The position numbers and the translations under genes were made by a program. Below are positions 33,160 to 44,488 of a DNA stretch of 64,000 nt, in pieces. Below the pieces are notes generated by a model. That model saw only the letters and a list, made by a program, of their open reading frames with translations, was not told where the DNA came from and did no database searches. Each line of letters opens with the position of its first letter. Within the stretch, counting starts at the first letter, position 1. The stretch lies in NCBI GenBank assembly GCA_008729055.1, contig SDUX01000004.1, forward strand, positions 2,668,172 to 2,732,171, given 5' to 3'. The DNA comes from Pyropia haitanensis (Eukaryota; Rhodophyta; Bangiophyceae; Bangiales; Bangiaceae).

Positions 33160-34825
33160 CCCGCGGCGCTGCTCAGGCTGTGAGCGCTCGCTCTCCCCCC
33201 CCGCCACCGTCTCGCGGTACGCGACCATGGGCGGCGACACGACGACCCGCACCCCCCGCGCAAAGCGGTCACGGAGGTCGGCGAGGCAGCGCTCCAGGTG
33301 GAGCTCCCCGGCCGCCGCAAGCGTCAGCTGCCCGCCGCGCCCGCGCGCCACCTCCACCGCCGCGTCGGCGGCGTGGAGACGGCGGAGGCCCGCCGTCAGC
33401 CGCCGCATGTCCTTGGGCGCGTACGGCTCGAGTGCCACCCGCACGACGCCGCCATCGGTCGCGCCGCCGCCGCCGCCGCTGCTGCCATCGCCCGCAGGTG
33501 CGCCCCCGCCGCCGGCGCCGTCGACCGCAAACGGCCGGGCTGGGCCGGGCGGGAGGGAAGAGAGGGATGCCGTCTTGAGGACCACCTTGTCCAGGCCCGC
33601 CACCCCGCACAGCAGGCCTGCCGATACGGACGCGACGGCCTCCATCTCGCGACCCATCAGCAGGTACAGCGCCGTTACCGTTGCGGTGGCCACGTGGGGG
33701 GGGGGAGCGCCCTGTGCGACCGCAGCAGCCGCGGCGGCGGCCGAGTAGCGTGGACCGTAGACGTGGACGGTGTCCCCGACCCGGAGGACGCCGGCAAAGA
33801 CGCGGGTGAGGGCCGTCAACGGAGGCAGCGCAGCCTCCAGGTCAGCTTCTTCGGCAGCAGCAGCGGCGGCGGCGGCAGCGGCAGAGGCCTGCTTATCATC
33901 ACCACCCGAGAGGGAGGCGGCCGCCGACGCGGCGTCTCGCTCAGCCTCGGCAGGCGCGTCCGCCTCTGTGGGCACCCCCGCCACGTCGGCGCCGCTCGTC
34001 GCGTCAGCCGTGCGTGCCCGTGGGGTGGCCATCTTGGGCACCACCACCGCCGCGCCCGTATCATCGACCGGCGCAATCATCTTGGTGACGAGCGCCAGCA
34101 GCGGCGGCGGTGCCGCCCGCACCGCGTCATCCAGCAGCGACCCGCCGCCGGCCGGCGTATCTGCCGCGGGCCACGCGTCCGCGGCGCACGCCTCGAGGGC
34201 AGCAGCCTGTCGACGGATGGACAGGCCGGGGGGGTCCGCCGCGGCCGGGGCGGTACCGCCATCGCCATCGCCGACGTCAGCGTCACCGCCGCCGCCCGCA
34301 CTGTCTGCGGTAGTGCCCCCGCCCGGGTCGCCGTCACCGTCGCTGCCTTCCCCGCGGGCGGCAGTGGCGGTAGCGACACCCTGCTCACCCTCCCTGCCGC
34401 CCTTGTCATTGGCGTTAGCGGCAGCCGCCGCCGCCGCCGCCGCCGCCGCCTCGGCCGTGTGCGGCCACAGCAGCGACAGGCGCTCCCCTCCCTGCGCGGC
34501 CGCCGGGCTGGGCAGCTCCCCCACAATGGCGTCGAGCAGCGCCGCCGCGGCCGGCAGCCACGCCGCCATAATCGCGTGGAGCGCCACCCGCGCGTCCCGG
34601 TGGCGGAGGTCCCGCGCCTCGACGGCCAGGCCGAGGCGGGACGCCATCTTGTCGCGCACTGCCAGCTGGACGTCGCGGGGGCGGGGGTCGGCGCCGCCGG
34701 GGGGGAGGCCCGCCGCCGCCGCGTCGGCCGCCTTGCCCAGCACCCCGTCATAGACGGCCCACAGGTTGTCCAGGACAAACTGGACAAACATGGGCTTGCC
34801 GCCCACGTCACCACCGCCGCCGCCA

Positions 34826-34857
<32 letters not shown>

Positions 34858-35862
34858 CCCCCCACCCGCCGCCTCGTCGGCCGTGTGCATGCGGCGGCGC
34901 TTGACGATGCGCTTCGTCTTGGGGTTGAGGTAGTAGTCCCCCCAGAGGGTGGCCCGCAGCGCGTCGCGGGGCATCCCAAACTTGGCCGCGTAGATGTCGG
35001 CAAAGTGGGACACCCGGAACGCCCAGCCGTCGAGGGCGCTCGCAAAGACCACGTTGCCCAGCTCGGGGGAAAAGGTTACTGACCCAGCCGCCGCCGCCTC
35101 GGCCGCCGCCCCGTACCGCTGGGGCGCCGCGCCGCCCGCCAGCCCGTCATCGCCGACGCCCTGGTCGGCCAGCTTCATAATCTCTTCTGCCTCTTGCACG
35201 CCCATGACGACGTTCACCTGCTCCAGTACCCGCCCCAGGTGCGCGTACGCCTCGACTGGGGAGAGGTGCAGCTCGCTGTGCAGGCGGTCAATCTTGTTGA
35301 GGACGAGCAGCGGCACGACGCGACGGTCGAGGGCGGCGCGCAGCACCGCGACCGTCTGCACGCAGACGCCCTCCACCACGTCCACGACCAGCAGGGCGCC
35401 GTCGGACACGCGCAGGGCCACGTCCACCTCGCCGGTAAAGTCCACGTGGCCGGGCGAGTCAATCACGTTGATGACATGGAGGGGGCCCTCCGTGGCCGCC
35501 GCCGCCGCCGCCGCCGTTCCCTCTTCTCCACCCCCCCCGGACCTCTTCGCTGCGCCTGCCGCCGCCCTCGCCGCCCCCGCCGCGGACGCTGCAGGGGCTG
35601 GCGCCGCCCGCACGCGGTGGCCGAGCGCAATGGCGCTCGACTTCATCGTAATCCCCCGCTGCTGCTCATCCTCGCGCGAGTCGAGGTACCGCACCCGCCC
35701 CGCCAGGCGGGTGCTGATGACGCCGCTCGACGCGATGAGCGCGTCCGTCAGCGCCGTCTTGCCGTGGTCCACGTGCGCGAGGACGCACAGGTTGCGTATC
35801 CGGGTGGGGTCCACCGCCAGCGCGCGGGGGGCGGGCGCCGCCGACGCGCCGCCAGTTCCCAT
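31655..35862 (-). CDS. EFL1: Elongation factor-like GTPase 1 (60S ribosome maturation)
   Basis: EFL1/Ria1 is a cytoplasmic EF2-like GTPase that, with SBDS, releases eIF6 from pre-60S subunits. The ATG is at 35862, eight bases from a coding-strand C18 run. The protein is about 1,400 residues. GTPase motifs are intact: AHVDHGKTAL (P-loop), RGITM (switch I), DSPGHVDF (G3), NKID (G4) and SALDGW (G5). The YLDSREDEQQRGITMKSS stretch is typical of EFL1 rather than EF2. Domain II (VFAGVLRVGDTVHVYGPRYS) and domain III (GELHLERCLADLRDRF) follow. The C-terminal domains IV-V (SGFQLATAAGPLCEEPLHAV; VPVGASFGFADDLRKSTSG) are in another frame, reached at C13 (32509-32521). Lineage-specific Ala/Gly inserts interrupt the GTPase and middle domains. 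The gene is head-to-head with the EEP gene. Confidence 0.9.
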
Positions 35863-36649
35863 TGTGTGGCGGGGGGGGGGGGGGGGGGAAATGGGGGAAA
35901 GGGGGGAAGAGGAGAGGAAGGGAGGGGCGCGGGCGCAAAAGAAAACAGAGGGCGCTTCCACCTGCTCAGGCGAGGCACCGAGGAAACTAGGGGGAAGAAG
36001 GTGGGAAGAGCGGGTGCGAGACCGCACGCCTTGCAGGGAAGGGGGCGGGGCGGACCAAAGAGGTCGGGGGGCGGGCGAGGCAGAGCAGAGCACGCGGGAA
36101 GGAGCAGCAGCGGCCGGCGGCGGTTGGTCACAGTTGCCGGGTGCCCGGAGCAGGAAAAAACGGGCCAGGCCACGCAGCAGGACGGGCACGAGCGGCTCGG
36201 GGACGACCGCGGACGCGGCTGGAGGGCCGCCACGGGCGGCTATCTGATACGGGGGGCTCGCGGAGCTGGCTGCCCCCACCCGCCGGGCGGTGGCGGGGAC
36301 CCGACGCCGGCCGCGGCGGGCGGCGCTGGCAGCGCCGCCGCGGCCCGCGCGGCGCAGACGACGGCCGCGACGCGCCGACCGGGCGTGGCCTCCACCCCAG
36401 TCAATTCTGTGGGACTTGTTCACCGACGGGGACCACCGGCCGACGACTTGCGCTGCCGCGCGCGCCTGCACGCACGGAACGAGCGACCGGCAGCGGGTGG
36501 CGCCACCCCGTGCGCGGGAAATATCTCTTTTTCGGCAGAGATCCTGCTGGTCGCGGCGGTCGGGTCGCCCCCGCGGAAACCCCCAATCCCCGCTGGCCGG
36601 CCCATCGCCCACTGCCACGGTCGGTGGGGCGCGGACCATTTGTCCATCT

Positions 36650-36682
<33 letters not shown>

Positions 36683-36970
36683 CCCCCTCGCTGCCGCCGG
36701 CGCCGCCCCCTCGCTGCCGTCGCGGCCGCCCCCTCGCTGCCGTCGCGGCCGCCCCCTCGCTGCCGCCGCCGCCCGCCCGCGGCCGCTTGACGCCGCGTGC
36801 GTGCGGTCGCTTGACGCGGCCCGCCCGCGGCCGCTTGCCGTTGCCGCCACGCCCGCCGCCCGCCCCTCCCCGCCGTCGGTGCCTCCACCCCCTTCCCGCC
36901 GCTGGTGCCGGTCCCTCTTGTGCTGCTCACCGCCGCCGCCGGCCGCCCCCCCCTGGAGCTCCTGCAGTGG
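35863..36970. promoter_or_regulatory. Shared divergent upstream region of EFL1 and the EEP gene
   Basis: About 1.1 kb separates two divergent starts. It begins with G18 (35871-35888), which is C18 in the EFL1 leader. From 36000 to 36650 the GC is lower and no homopolymers occur. GGGAAATATCTCTTTTTCGG (about 36516) contains an evening-element-like AAATATCT (36519-36526). Nearer the EEP gene is a four-copy 23-bp repeat, and C-runs at about 36944-36952 end some 20 bases before its ATG. I could not identify a TATA box. Confidence 0.4.
36678..36775. repeat. 23-bp tandem repeat, four copies
   Basis: GCCGCCCCCTCGCTGCCG plus five bases (CGGCG or TCGCG-like) repeats with a 23-base period; CTCGCTGCCG recurs at 23-base steps from about 36687. 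The array sits in the divergent spacer upstream of the EEP gene. Confidence 0.8.
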
Positions 36971-37164
36971 ATGGCCACGCCGGCGGCGCCCCCGCGTGTG
37001 GCCAAGGCGGCCAGCCTGCGGTCACCGGGGGCTGCGTCCCTCGCGGCGGACCGCTGCGCGCGCTCCTCCCGGCGCGCGCCGTCCGCCCCCTCGACCGCCC
37101 CGCCCATCCCAATGTCGATCCGCGTCGCCACCACCGCCGCCGCGCCGCCCGCCCGGTCCGTCGC

Positions 37165-37210
<46 letters not shown>

Positions 37211-37881
37211 CGTCCCTGGGCGTTGGCGGCGGGGGCGCTCCCCCCCGGGGGCGCCCCCCCCCCGCCGCCGCCGTACAAGCGCCCCCGCCCCGCGCTGGGC
37301 GTGTGCTTCCACCCGACCGGCTGTCCCGGCGGGGCGGCCGCCCCGTGGCGGCGCCCCACCGTCGGCGGCGGCCGCCGCGCGGCCGCCGTGACGGCCGCCG
37401 CTCCCGCCGCGTCGGCCGCCGCCGCCGCCGCCACCGCCGCCGCCGCCGTTGCGCCGCTGGCGGTGGTCCGCCGCCGCCGCGCGTGTACCGCCGCGGCGGG
37501 CGTCTTTTCCGGCCGCAGCCCCGCCGGCGCGCCCCGCGTGGCGGCGGCGGCTGAGGGCAGCGGCGGTGGCGGCGGCGGCGGCGGCAGCGGCGGCGGCGGC
37601 GGCGGCGGTGGTGGGGGGGGGGGGGGGTGTAGCTGGTGGCGGTGGCGGCGCCGCCGCCGCCACGGCAGGGCCGACCGTCGACGGCGGCGGCGGCGGGGCG
37701 GCGGGCGCACCCGCGGCGGCGGCGGGGGGCGGCGGCGGCGGCGGTGGCGGCTTCCAGCTGCACCTGCCCCACCTGGACGGCCTGCGCGCGACGCTCGGCG
37801 GCGGCGCCCCCGCGGCCGAGCCCCGCGACAGCGGCGCCGAAGCTGGCGGTGGTGTGGGCGGGGGTGGCAATGGCGGCGGCA

Positions 37882-37912
<31 letters not shown>

Positions 37913-39364
37913 CGCGGCGCCCGACGTGTGGGAGGAGCCGATGCTGGCACCGTCCGACGCGCCGACGCTCGTCAAGGTCGTCACGTACAATGTGCTGTCG
38001 TCGTCGCTGGCACCGGCGGACCGGTTCTGCCACTGCGAGCCGGCCAACCTCCACGCGCCGACGCGGCTGTCGCGGCTGGTCGGCAAGCTCCGCGCGCCCC
38101 TGGCCGCCCGCGCCATCATTTGCCTGCAGGAGGTGTCTGAGGTGTGGGCGGGGCCGCTGCACACCCTCTTTGCCGCGCACGGCTACCACTTTGTGGTGTC
38201 CTTGTACGGCGGCTCGTTCAACGGGTACATGGGCGTCGGCGTGGCCGTGCCGATGGACACGTTTGACATTACCGACACGGCGCTGGTGCGGGTGGCGGAG
38301 GGGAAGGCGTGGCCACGCGCGCCGCCGCCGCCGGTGCCGTTTCGGTTTTTGGTCGACGCGGTCGGCCGGCTGCGCGCCGCGTGGCGGGCGCTGACCACCT
38401 CCTCCCTGCCGCCGGTCGCGGCTGGCGACGGTGGGGGGGGGGGCGGGACGCCTCGTCGCCGACGGTGGGGAGCTTCCCTGCCCTCGGCGGCCGGTGGCCC
38501 TTTGTCGGCGGCCGGGCCGCCAAGGGCGGCGGCGGCGCCGCCGCCGACGGCAGCGGCGGCGGCGGGATCGTCGCGTCCAAGTCCACGACGGTGGCGGCGG
38601 CGCCGACCCCCCCCCCTCCCCCCCCCCCGCGACGGCGGTCGACCCCGTTTGACCCGTGGTCCTACACCGAGCGCCGCCGCAACGTGCTCGTCGCGACGCG
38701 CCTGCGGTGCCGCGCCAACGGCGCCGCGCTGACCGTCGCGACCTACCACATGCCGTGTGCGTTTTGGTCCCCCCCCGCGATGGTCATCAACACCGCCCTC
38801 ATGTCGGCGGCCTTTCACCGGCTCGTCCCGCCCGGGGAGGCGGGCATCATGGCGGGGGACTTTAACATCAAGCCCGGCGACGCGGCGTACCGGCTGCTGA
38901 CGACGGGCGGGCTGCCCCGTGGGGACGCGGCGTACCCCCACCCGCGGCCGCACGACCCGTGGCGGCCCGACGTGCCGGCGCCGCTGGCGTCGGCGTACGT
39001 GCGGGTGCGGGGGCGGGAGCCCGGGTGGACCAACTTTGCGCGCATTGGCGACGCGCCGGCGTTTGTCGAGACGCTCGACTATGTGCTCGTCACGCCGGGG
39101 GTGGACGTGGTCGACGTGCTGCCGACGCCCAAGCGGGAGGCCGTCGGCGGGCCGCTGCCGACCGCCGCCGAGCCGAGCGACCACATCCTCATTGGCGCGA
39201 CGGTGCGGCTGCCGCCGCCGCCGCCGGCCGTTGCCGACGGGCTCGCCACGGCCGCGACGCAGGCAGACGGCCTGCCGGTGGCGGCGTCCAAGGCAGCTGG
39301 CTCGCCCGGCGCGGCGTCCCAGGTGGTGCGGCGGTCGGGGGTGGCGGCGGCTACGCCAGTGTGA
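36971..39364 (+). CDS. Endonuclease/exonuclease/phosphatase (EEP) family protein, CCR4/Angel-like
   Basis: The EEP fold hydrolyses phosphodiester bonds (mRNA deadenylases, Angel, nocturnin, AP endonucleases, phosphoinositide phosphatases). Catalytic motifs appear in order: TYNVLSSSLAP (37983), CLQEVSEVW (metal-binding Glu, about 38120), TYHMPCAF (38743), GDFNIKPGD (38856), DYVLVTP (39078) and SDHILIG (39177). All the expected Asn, Glu, His and Asp residues are present. CLQEV and the 'TYNVLS' start favour the CCR4/Angel side, but the substrate is unknown. The N-terminus from ATG 36971 is Ala/Arg/Ser-rich and could be an organelle transit peptide. Frame changes are required at G15 (37613-37627) and G11 (38433-38443); the second falls inside the catalytic domain in a Gly/Ala insert between the Glu and His motifs. 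The gene converges with the acylated-protein gene. Confidence 0.75.
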
Positions 39365-40245
39365 GAGGCGTGTGGGAGGGGGGGGGGGGGGAGGGGGTGG
39401 TAGTGGTGGGGGGGTGAGATGGGAAGCTAGCGGTCGCGCAGCAAGGCAGAGATGGGAAGCTAGAGGGGTCGCGCAGATGGGGGAGATGTGAAGGTGTGGG
39501 TCGCGCGGCTGGAGAGGTGGACCTGTCGTGGAGGCAGGCGGGGCCGTTATTTTTGGTTTCCGTCTTGGGCGGCTGAGCGTCACGCGCAGCGTCAGGCGGG
39601 CGCCCCCCTGGCGGGAGGTCCCGTAGGCGGCGGGTAGAGGATTGAGGGGGCCGGTGGTAGCGTCGCTGCTGTGGTGCCGTCGCCGCGACCGTGAGTCCTC
39701 CCCCGTGAAAGGCGACGATGTGGCCCCTACCGACGAGAATGAGAGTCGCACCCCCCCCCCTCCTCAAGAGGTGTCTGGATTTCTACTTTGTGGACCCGCC
39801 GCGGCTGGGGTCCGCGACGCGCCCACCTCCCGCGTGGGGTGCAGACGCCCTGTCGCTGGAGCGCCGCACCGCCGAGGCGGCCATACGCCCAATTCCGCCC
39901 ATCGACGGAGGCCCCGCCGTTCCTGGGGTGGCTCAGTCCCTCATTGGAAAGGCCGCTCACCGTGGATGACGGTTCGCCAGGGGCTTCCGCCGCGGCCAGA
40001 AGACAACAGCTTTGCTCGTCCCCTCCCAGTACGCCCGGGCAGGTATTGCACCAAACCCAACCTCCCGTCGTCCACCTGCCTACCTGATCGCCCGCTCGCC
40101 CGCCCGCCCCCTCGTCAGCCTGGCAAACGCATGCACTAGCCCCCTTCAGCACCCCCCTTCTTGGCTCGTCCCCGGCCCAACCCTCCCCCGCCGCCTCTCA
40201 CCCACCCACCCACCCACCCTCCCACCCTCCCCCCCGCTGACCTCC
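39365..40245. other. Convergent 3' spacer
   Basis: G14 (39378-39391) follows the EEP stop. GGTCGCGCAG / GATGGGAAGCTAG words are repeated at 39418-39490 (short degenerate tandem). From 39650 to 40200 the DNA is about 65 percent GC without homopolymers. C-runs (40187-40240) precede the minus-strand gene end. No gene is supported. Confidence 0.5.
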
Positions 40246-40931
40246 TCAGGCGGTCGCGGAAAAGCGGCGTACCCGTGCGGCCACCCCCCCCCCTACCTCG
40301 GCCGACGTGATGGAGCGGAGGGTGGGCGGCGCCCGCGCCGCCGCCTCGGCCGCCTCAAACGCGGCGGTGCGCGCGGCGGCGGGCCCGCCCGCTCGGTTCG
40401 CGTCCGCCGCGGTCACGTTTTGAAGGACGGGCGGCGCCCGCGCGGCCGCGTCGACCGCCTCGTACGCCGCCACCGAGTCGATCACGACGGGTGGGGGCGG
40501 CGGCGGGGGGGTCGCCATCCGGGGGGGGGGGGCAAAGGGGCGGGGGGCACGTGGGCGGGCAGGGGGGGCTCCACCTGCGGGGGAGTACGCGAGGCGAGGG
40601 GCGACCCGTCGTCGCCGCCCTCACGGCCGTCGGCGGGGCTAGCACTACGAGCATCTATGGTGGCCGCTTCCGCTGCCGCTCCGGCCTCTGACGGGGCCTC
40701 CCCGGCGGCGCCACCGCCGGCCACGACGGTGCCCGCCGTCGGCGCCCCGTCGTCGGCTGTCGCCCCGGCGTGGCTGCTCCCGCCGCCTCCGCCGCTGCCG
40801 CTGCCGCCGCTGCCGCTGCCGCGGCTGCCACCATTCCCGCTGGCACCCCCCGCAGATGACGGCGATGACGGACGGGGCTTCCCCCGCACCAAAGGGGTCT
40901 CCTTTTCCGGAGACGACGCGACGCAGCCCAT
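40246..40931 (-). CDS. Small protein with N-terminal MGC acylation motif and a tandem repeat
   Basis: Unknown family. The ATG at 40931 gives MGCVASSPEKETPLVRGKPR: Gly2 with a Ser/Lys context suits N-myristoylation, and Cys3 suits palmitoylation, so the protein is probably held on the cytoplasmic face of a membrane. A Gly/Ser/Ala-rich linker follows. After a C12 run (G12 on the plus strand, 40521-40532), where the frame must change, the C-terminus reads PPVVIDSVAAYEAVDAAARA and carries two similar ~23-residue units of pattern AA(Y/F)EAxxAAARAPPxLxxxTxA(D/E), followed by GGGVAARVRRFSATA. The total is about 225 residues. The upstream flank is C-rich on the coding strand, as for other genes here. 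Confidence 0.5.
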
Positions 40932-42719
40932 TGTGGCTGCGGGGGGAGAGGTAGGGTAGAGTGGGGGGGGAGGGGGGAAGTGGTGGTTTGCACGCCTCCG
41001 GAAAGCCGGTACGCGGGGGGTGCGGCCAGCGACCGCGCCGCCACGGCTGGCCGCGGTACGAATGGCCGTTGGCTCGTGTGCTGGGGGCAGGGGCCTTGCC
41101 GAGCGCCTTCCGTGGTCGACCGGTACGGGAATCCACCTCAGGGGGGTATGCGTGCTCCTCCCGCTCCTCAGCTGTGCTGCCCTTGGGTCCCAGGGCGGAG
41201 GCGGCCGCTCGCCAGTGACGCTCCTGGGCGGGTAGCGTGGCAGCCGAAATACGCAGAGGCGCGTGGGCAGTGTTGCGCGCGGAGCGGCTGCGGCAGCACC
41301 CCGCGCCGCGCTCTCCGGCCCCTGAAGACATGTCGCAGCACACGGGAGCAGGAACAGGCAGCACAGCTCCGCCAGAGGCATCCCGGCGGGCCCCTGTCAT
41401 ACCAGCAGGAAAACCCCAGCGACAGCACCCTGCCGCGGGTCTCCGCCACGCGGCGGCGCGGTCCCGGGATGCGGGTTTGGTGACCTGCGAAGGGGGGACA
41501 CCAGGCCCGCCAACGCACCAAGAAAATGAGGTGCCGCTCCGCGATCTATGTGCGCCAGGAGAAGAATGTAAGCACGTCCGTGCGGCGCCGGGAGGAGAGT
41601 CCACGGAACCACCCGGATCAATGGGCTACAATCCAATCGTCGATGGTGGGACCACCAGCTCTTTAAACACAGACACAGCCATCACCGACGTTCTATTTCG
41701 TGGAATTATGTCCAAAAGAGACAACACCATAATTGTGTCTCAAGTTGATCTTCCAGTGATGAAAATATTTCAACATGAAGCACGACGCGGCCGAATTAGG
41801 CCGGCCGTCCCACTCGTCAGCCCCCACCACCGCCAAGTGCACGCGCCTGCCCGTCGCGGCGACCCCCCGCCGCCGCATCCTCATCGACGACGGTCGCCGT
41901 CTGCGGGTGGGGCGGCGCGGCCGAGGCGGCCCGCCGCCGTCGGCCTGCGCCTGCGCACGTCTGTGGGTGTGCCCCCCCCACCTCCGCGTCTGCGTTTTAT
42001 TTCCGGGATGGCCGCCTGCGGGCGGCGTCATGAGCGTGCCGCGGCGGCCACGCAAGCGGCCGCGTCGCGGCGGCCGCTCCCCTCTCGCACTGCCCCTCCC
42101 CGCCTCCCCACCGGCGTAAGGCCCTCCCCGCCACATTCCCCGCCGGCACGCGGCCCTGCCACCCGGGAGAGGCCAGTGTCTTTTCTTCCTCTGGTGGTCT
42201 CGCGGCACTTCCCCCCGCCGGCATCCATCCCCCCCGTCCCCCCGCCAGCCCAGCTGAGATAACCGCGGCGGGTAAAGCGCCCGCGCTCCCTCCTTTTTCA
42301 CTGGCGGTAGCGGTCATACGACGGCAGCGGTGGTGGCTGCGGTAGCGACGTTGGGGTGGGTGGCGGGGGCGGGTAGGCGACGGCGTTGGAGGCGCGGCGG
42401 GGTGGGCGGCGGCGCCGCACGGGGGGGCGCACACCCAAGACGGGGCCGCGGCAGCGACGCGCAACGCGGGGCGTCGCGGGGGGGTGGGGGTAGGGGTAGG
42501 GGGGAGTGCGGCCGCTGCCGCTGCCGCTGCGGCCGTTGCTGTGGTGCTGCCAGCGCCGTGGCTTGCCGCGGACGCCCCCGCCGCCGACAGCCGTGCCGTG
42601 GCGGTGGCCAAGCCCCCGCACGCCGCCCCCCGCCCCTGCCCATCCCCTCTCTTTCTCGGGTGCGTCCGCTTCCCCCCCCCGCCCCCCCCTCCCCGGCCCC
42701 TTCCTTGCCAAACGTGTCG
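40932..42719. other. Spacer with a lower-GC core, upstream of two divergent genes
   Basis: From 40980 to 41640 the DNA is ~65 percent GC with short ORFs. From 41640 to 41780 there is an AT-rich stretch (e.g. TCTTTAAACACAGAC, GAAAATATTTCAACATG). From 41800 to 42700 it is GC-rich, ending in C-runs (42671-42690) that directly precede the R-SNARE gene. This region separates the acylated-protein gene (minus) from the SNARE gene (plus), so it probably holds both promoters. No gene is seen. Confidence 0.5.
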
Positions 42720-43456
42720 ATGGACCCCCCTGCTGACGGGGGCATCCCCCCCCCCCGGATGGCGGCTCGGTCTACTACCTTGCCGTCGCGCGCCTCCACG
42801 ACCGGGTGTGCGTCGCGGACTTTGTGGTGCCGCCCGCCGGCGACGGTGCGCCGCCGGCGGGCGGCGACGTGTACGCCGCCAAGCTCCGCAAGGTCCTCGA
42901 CTCGGGCCGCGTCGGCGAGCACGCGCGCCTGACCATCACCGACGCCACCGTCGGCAGCATCCACTACGACGCCGACCCGTCGCTGCTGTACATGGCCATC
43001 ACGACGCCCGCCTACCCGCAGCGGGCGGCGTTTAAGCTCCTCACCGCCGCGCGGGAGGCGTTTGAGGGCGCCCACGGCGACGGCGTGGGGGGCGCCAAGG
43101 AGCGGGGGCTCTCCCGCCCCGCGCGGGGCGTATTCCGGGGCGTCCTCGACCGGTACGGGTCGGTCGCGCAGGTGGACCGCGTCGCCGCGGTGGGCGTGCA
43201 GGTGGCGGAGGTGCAGGCGGTGATGGCGTCCAACATCCAGTCCGTGCTGCGCAACGCGGAGAACCTGGACACCCTCCTCGACCGCTCCGACGCGATGCGG
43301 GGGGAGGCGGGCGCGTTTCAGCGATCGTCCGTGGCGGTGAAGAAGAGCATGTGGTGGAAGAACACGCGGCTGACGGTGGTGGTGGTTATCCTGCTCATCG
43401 TCCTCGCCGCGGTGATTGTCGTGCCGCTCGCGACAAAGGCAAGGGGGAAGCGATGA
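42720..43456 (+). CDS. Longin-type R-SNARE (VAMP7-like)
   Basis: R-SNAREs on vesicles pair with three Q-SNAREs to drive membrane fusion. From ATG 42720 the N-terminus reads MDPPADGGIPPP. The frame then changes at C11 (42746-42756) into GGSVYYLAVARLHDRVCVAD, the first strand of a longin domain (to about 43085). The SNARE helix lies at about 43170-43345 (VMASNIQSVLRNAENLDTLL). A C-terminal membrane anchor follows (TRLTVVVVILLIVLAAVIVV) with a short basic end. Aligned with VAMP7/VAMP72, the central ionic-layer arginine is replaced by Asn (AAC, 43253-43255), with Arg one position earlier. The length, about 245 residues, is normal. The family identity is secure; the partner compartment (endosome, plasma membrane) cannot be told from sequence. 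Confidence 0.85.
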
Positions 43457-44488
43457 GCTCGCGGGGGGGGCACCGCCACGTTGGGGGGCATCTCGAGAGG
43501 ACGGATGCGGGGGTAAGGGGGGTGGGGGTGCGGGGGGCGGGCAAGGAGAGAGGAGGGCAAGAGTGGGGGAGGCGGGGTCGTAGGGGGTGGGGGCCGGCAA
43601 GCTGCCGGCGACCACCATGCGGTGGGGGGCTTGGAGCGGGTACGCCGCCGCCACCGGGGCGGTCTTCCCCGGGCGACCCCCCGCGGCGCACGGCGGTGCG
43701 ACCGCCGCGACCAGTCTCAGCCGCCAGAGGGTGCACGGAAGACGACCGCGTCGCCGCGGCGGCCGCGGGACCCGCCCGCGCGCCGCCGTCGCGGCGGCTC
43801 TTTTTTTTTTTTTTTTTTGGCTCTCCGCCCCGCCGCGCCGCCGCCCGTGTGACGCGGTCGTTGAACGGGGGTTCCTCCGGCCGCAACGGGCCCACGGCGC
43901 GCGGGCGTGCGGCGCCACCGGCGCACGCAGCCGGCGCAGCTCCCCCTCCCCCCCGCGTCCCCTCGCAACCCCAAGCGCGCTCCGCGTGCACCCACCGGCG
44001 GCGCACCCGCAGCACCCGCAGCCGTCACCATCCCCACTATCCGTGTACCACCATGGGGCCACCGCCGGCGCGCATCACCGGCGGCCGCGTCCCCTCCCCC
44101 CGCCCCTCTGAGCGGCAGCGCCGTCACCCCCACCGCCAGCGGGACAATAGCGCGCCGGGGGAGGTGGCCCCGCGCAGCCCAGTGGCAGCAACAGAGCATG
44201 GGGCGCGGCGCACCGGGCAGACAGGAAGGACAGAGGGGAGAGAATGGGGTGGGGGTGGGGGTGGGGTGGGGGTGCGGGAGATGACGCCCGCCACCCGCCC
44301 GCCGTGCCCATCCCCAGCCACGCCCACCCCACCGCGGGCCACCGCACCGGCGGGGACAAAACGAGTCCCCCGCCCGTCCCCTTGCCCGTCCGCGGCGGCG
44401 GCACGCCCCGTGCCGACGGCGGCGACGGCCGCTGCCCGCGGCCCGCCATGTTCCAGCACCGCCGCAGCCGCCGTCGCCGCCCGCCCCC
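43457..44488. other. Convergent 3' spacer with T18 tract
   Basis: A G9 run follows the SNARE stop. A T18 tract at 43801-43818 is flanked by GGCTC on both sides (GGCTC-T18-GGCTC), unusual in such GC-rich DNA. GTGGGG-type repeats occur at 44248-44275. From 43620 to 44480 all frames are open and Arg/Pro/Ala-rich, with no recognisable protein. Confidence 0.5.

Noticed and set aside
31655..35862. Translation elongation factor EF2 instead of EFL1
   Set aside because: The YLDSREDEQQRGITMKSS region, the long inserts and the C-terminal VPVGASFGFADDLRKSTSG are EFL1-type.
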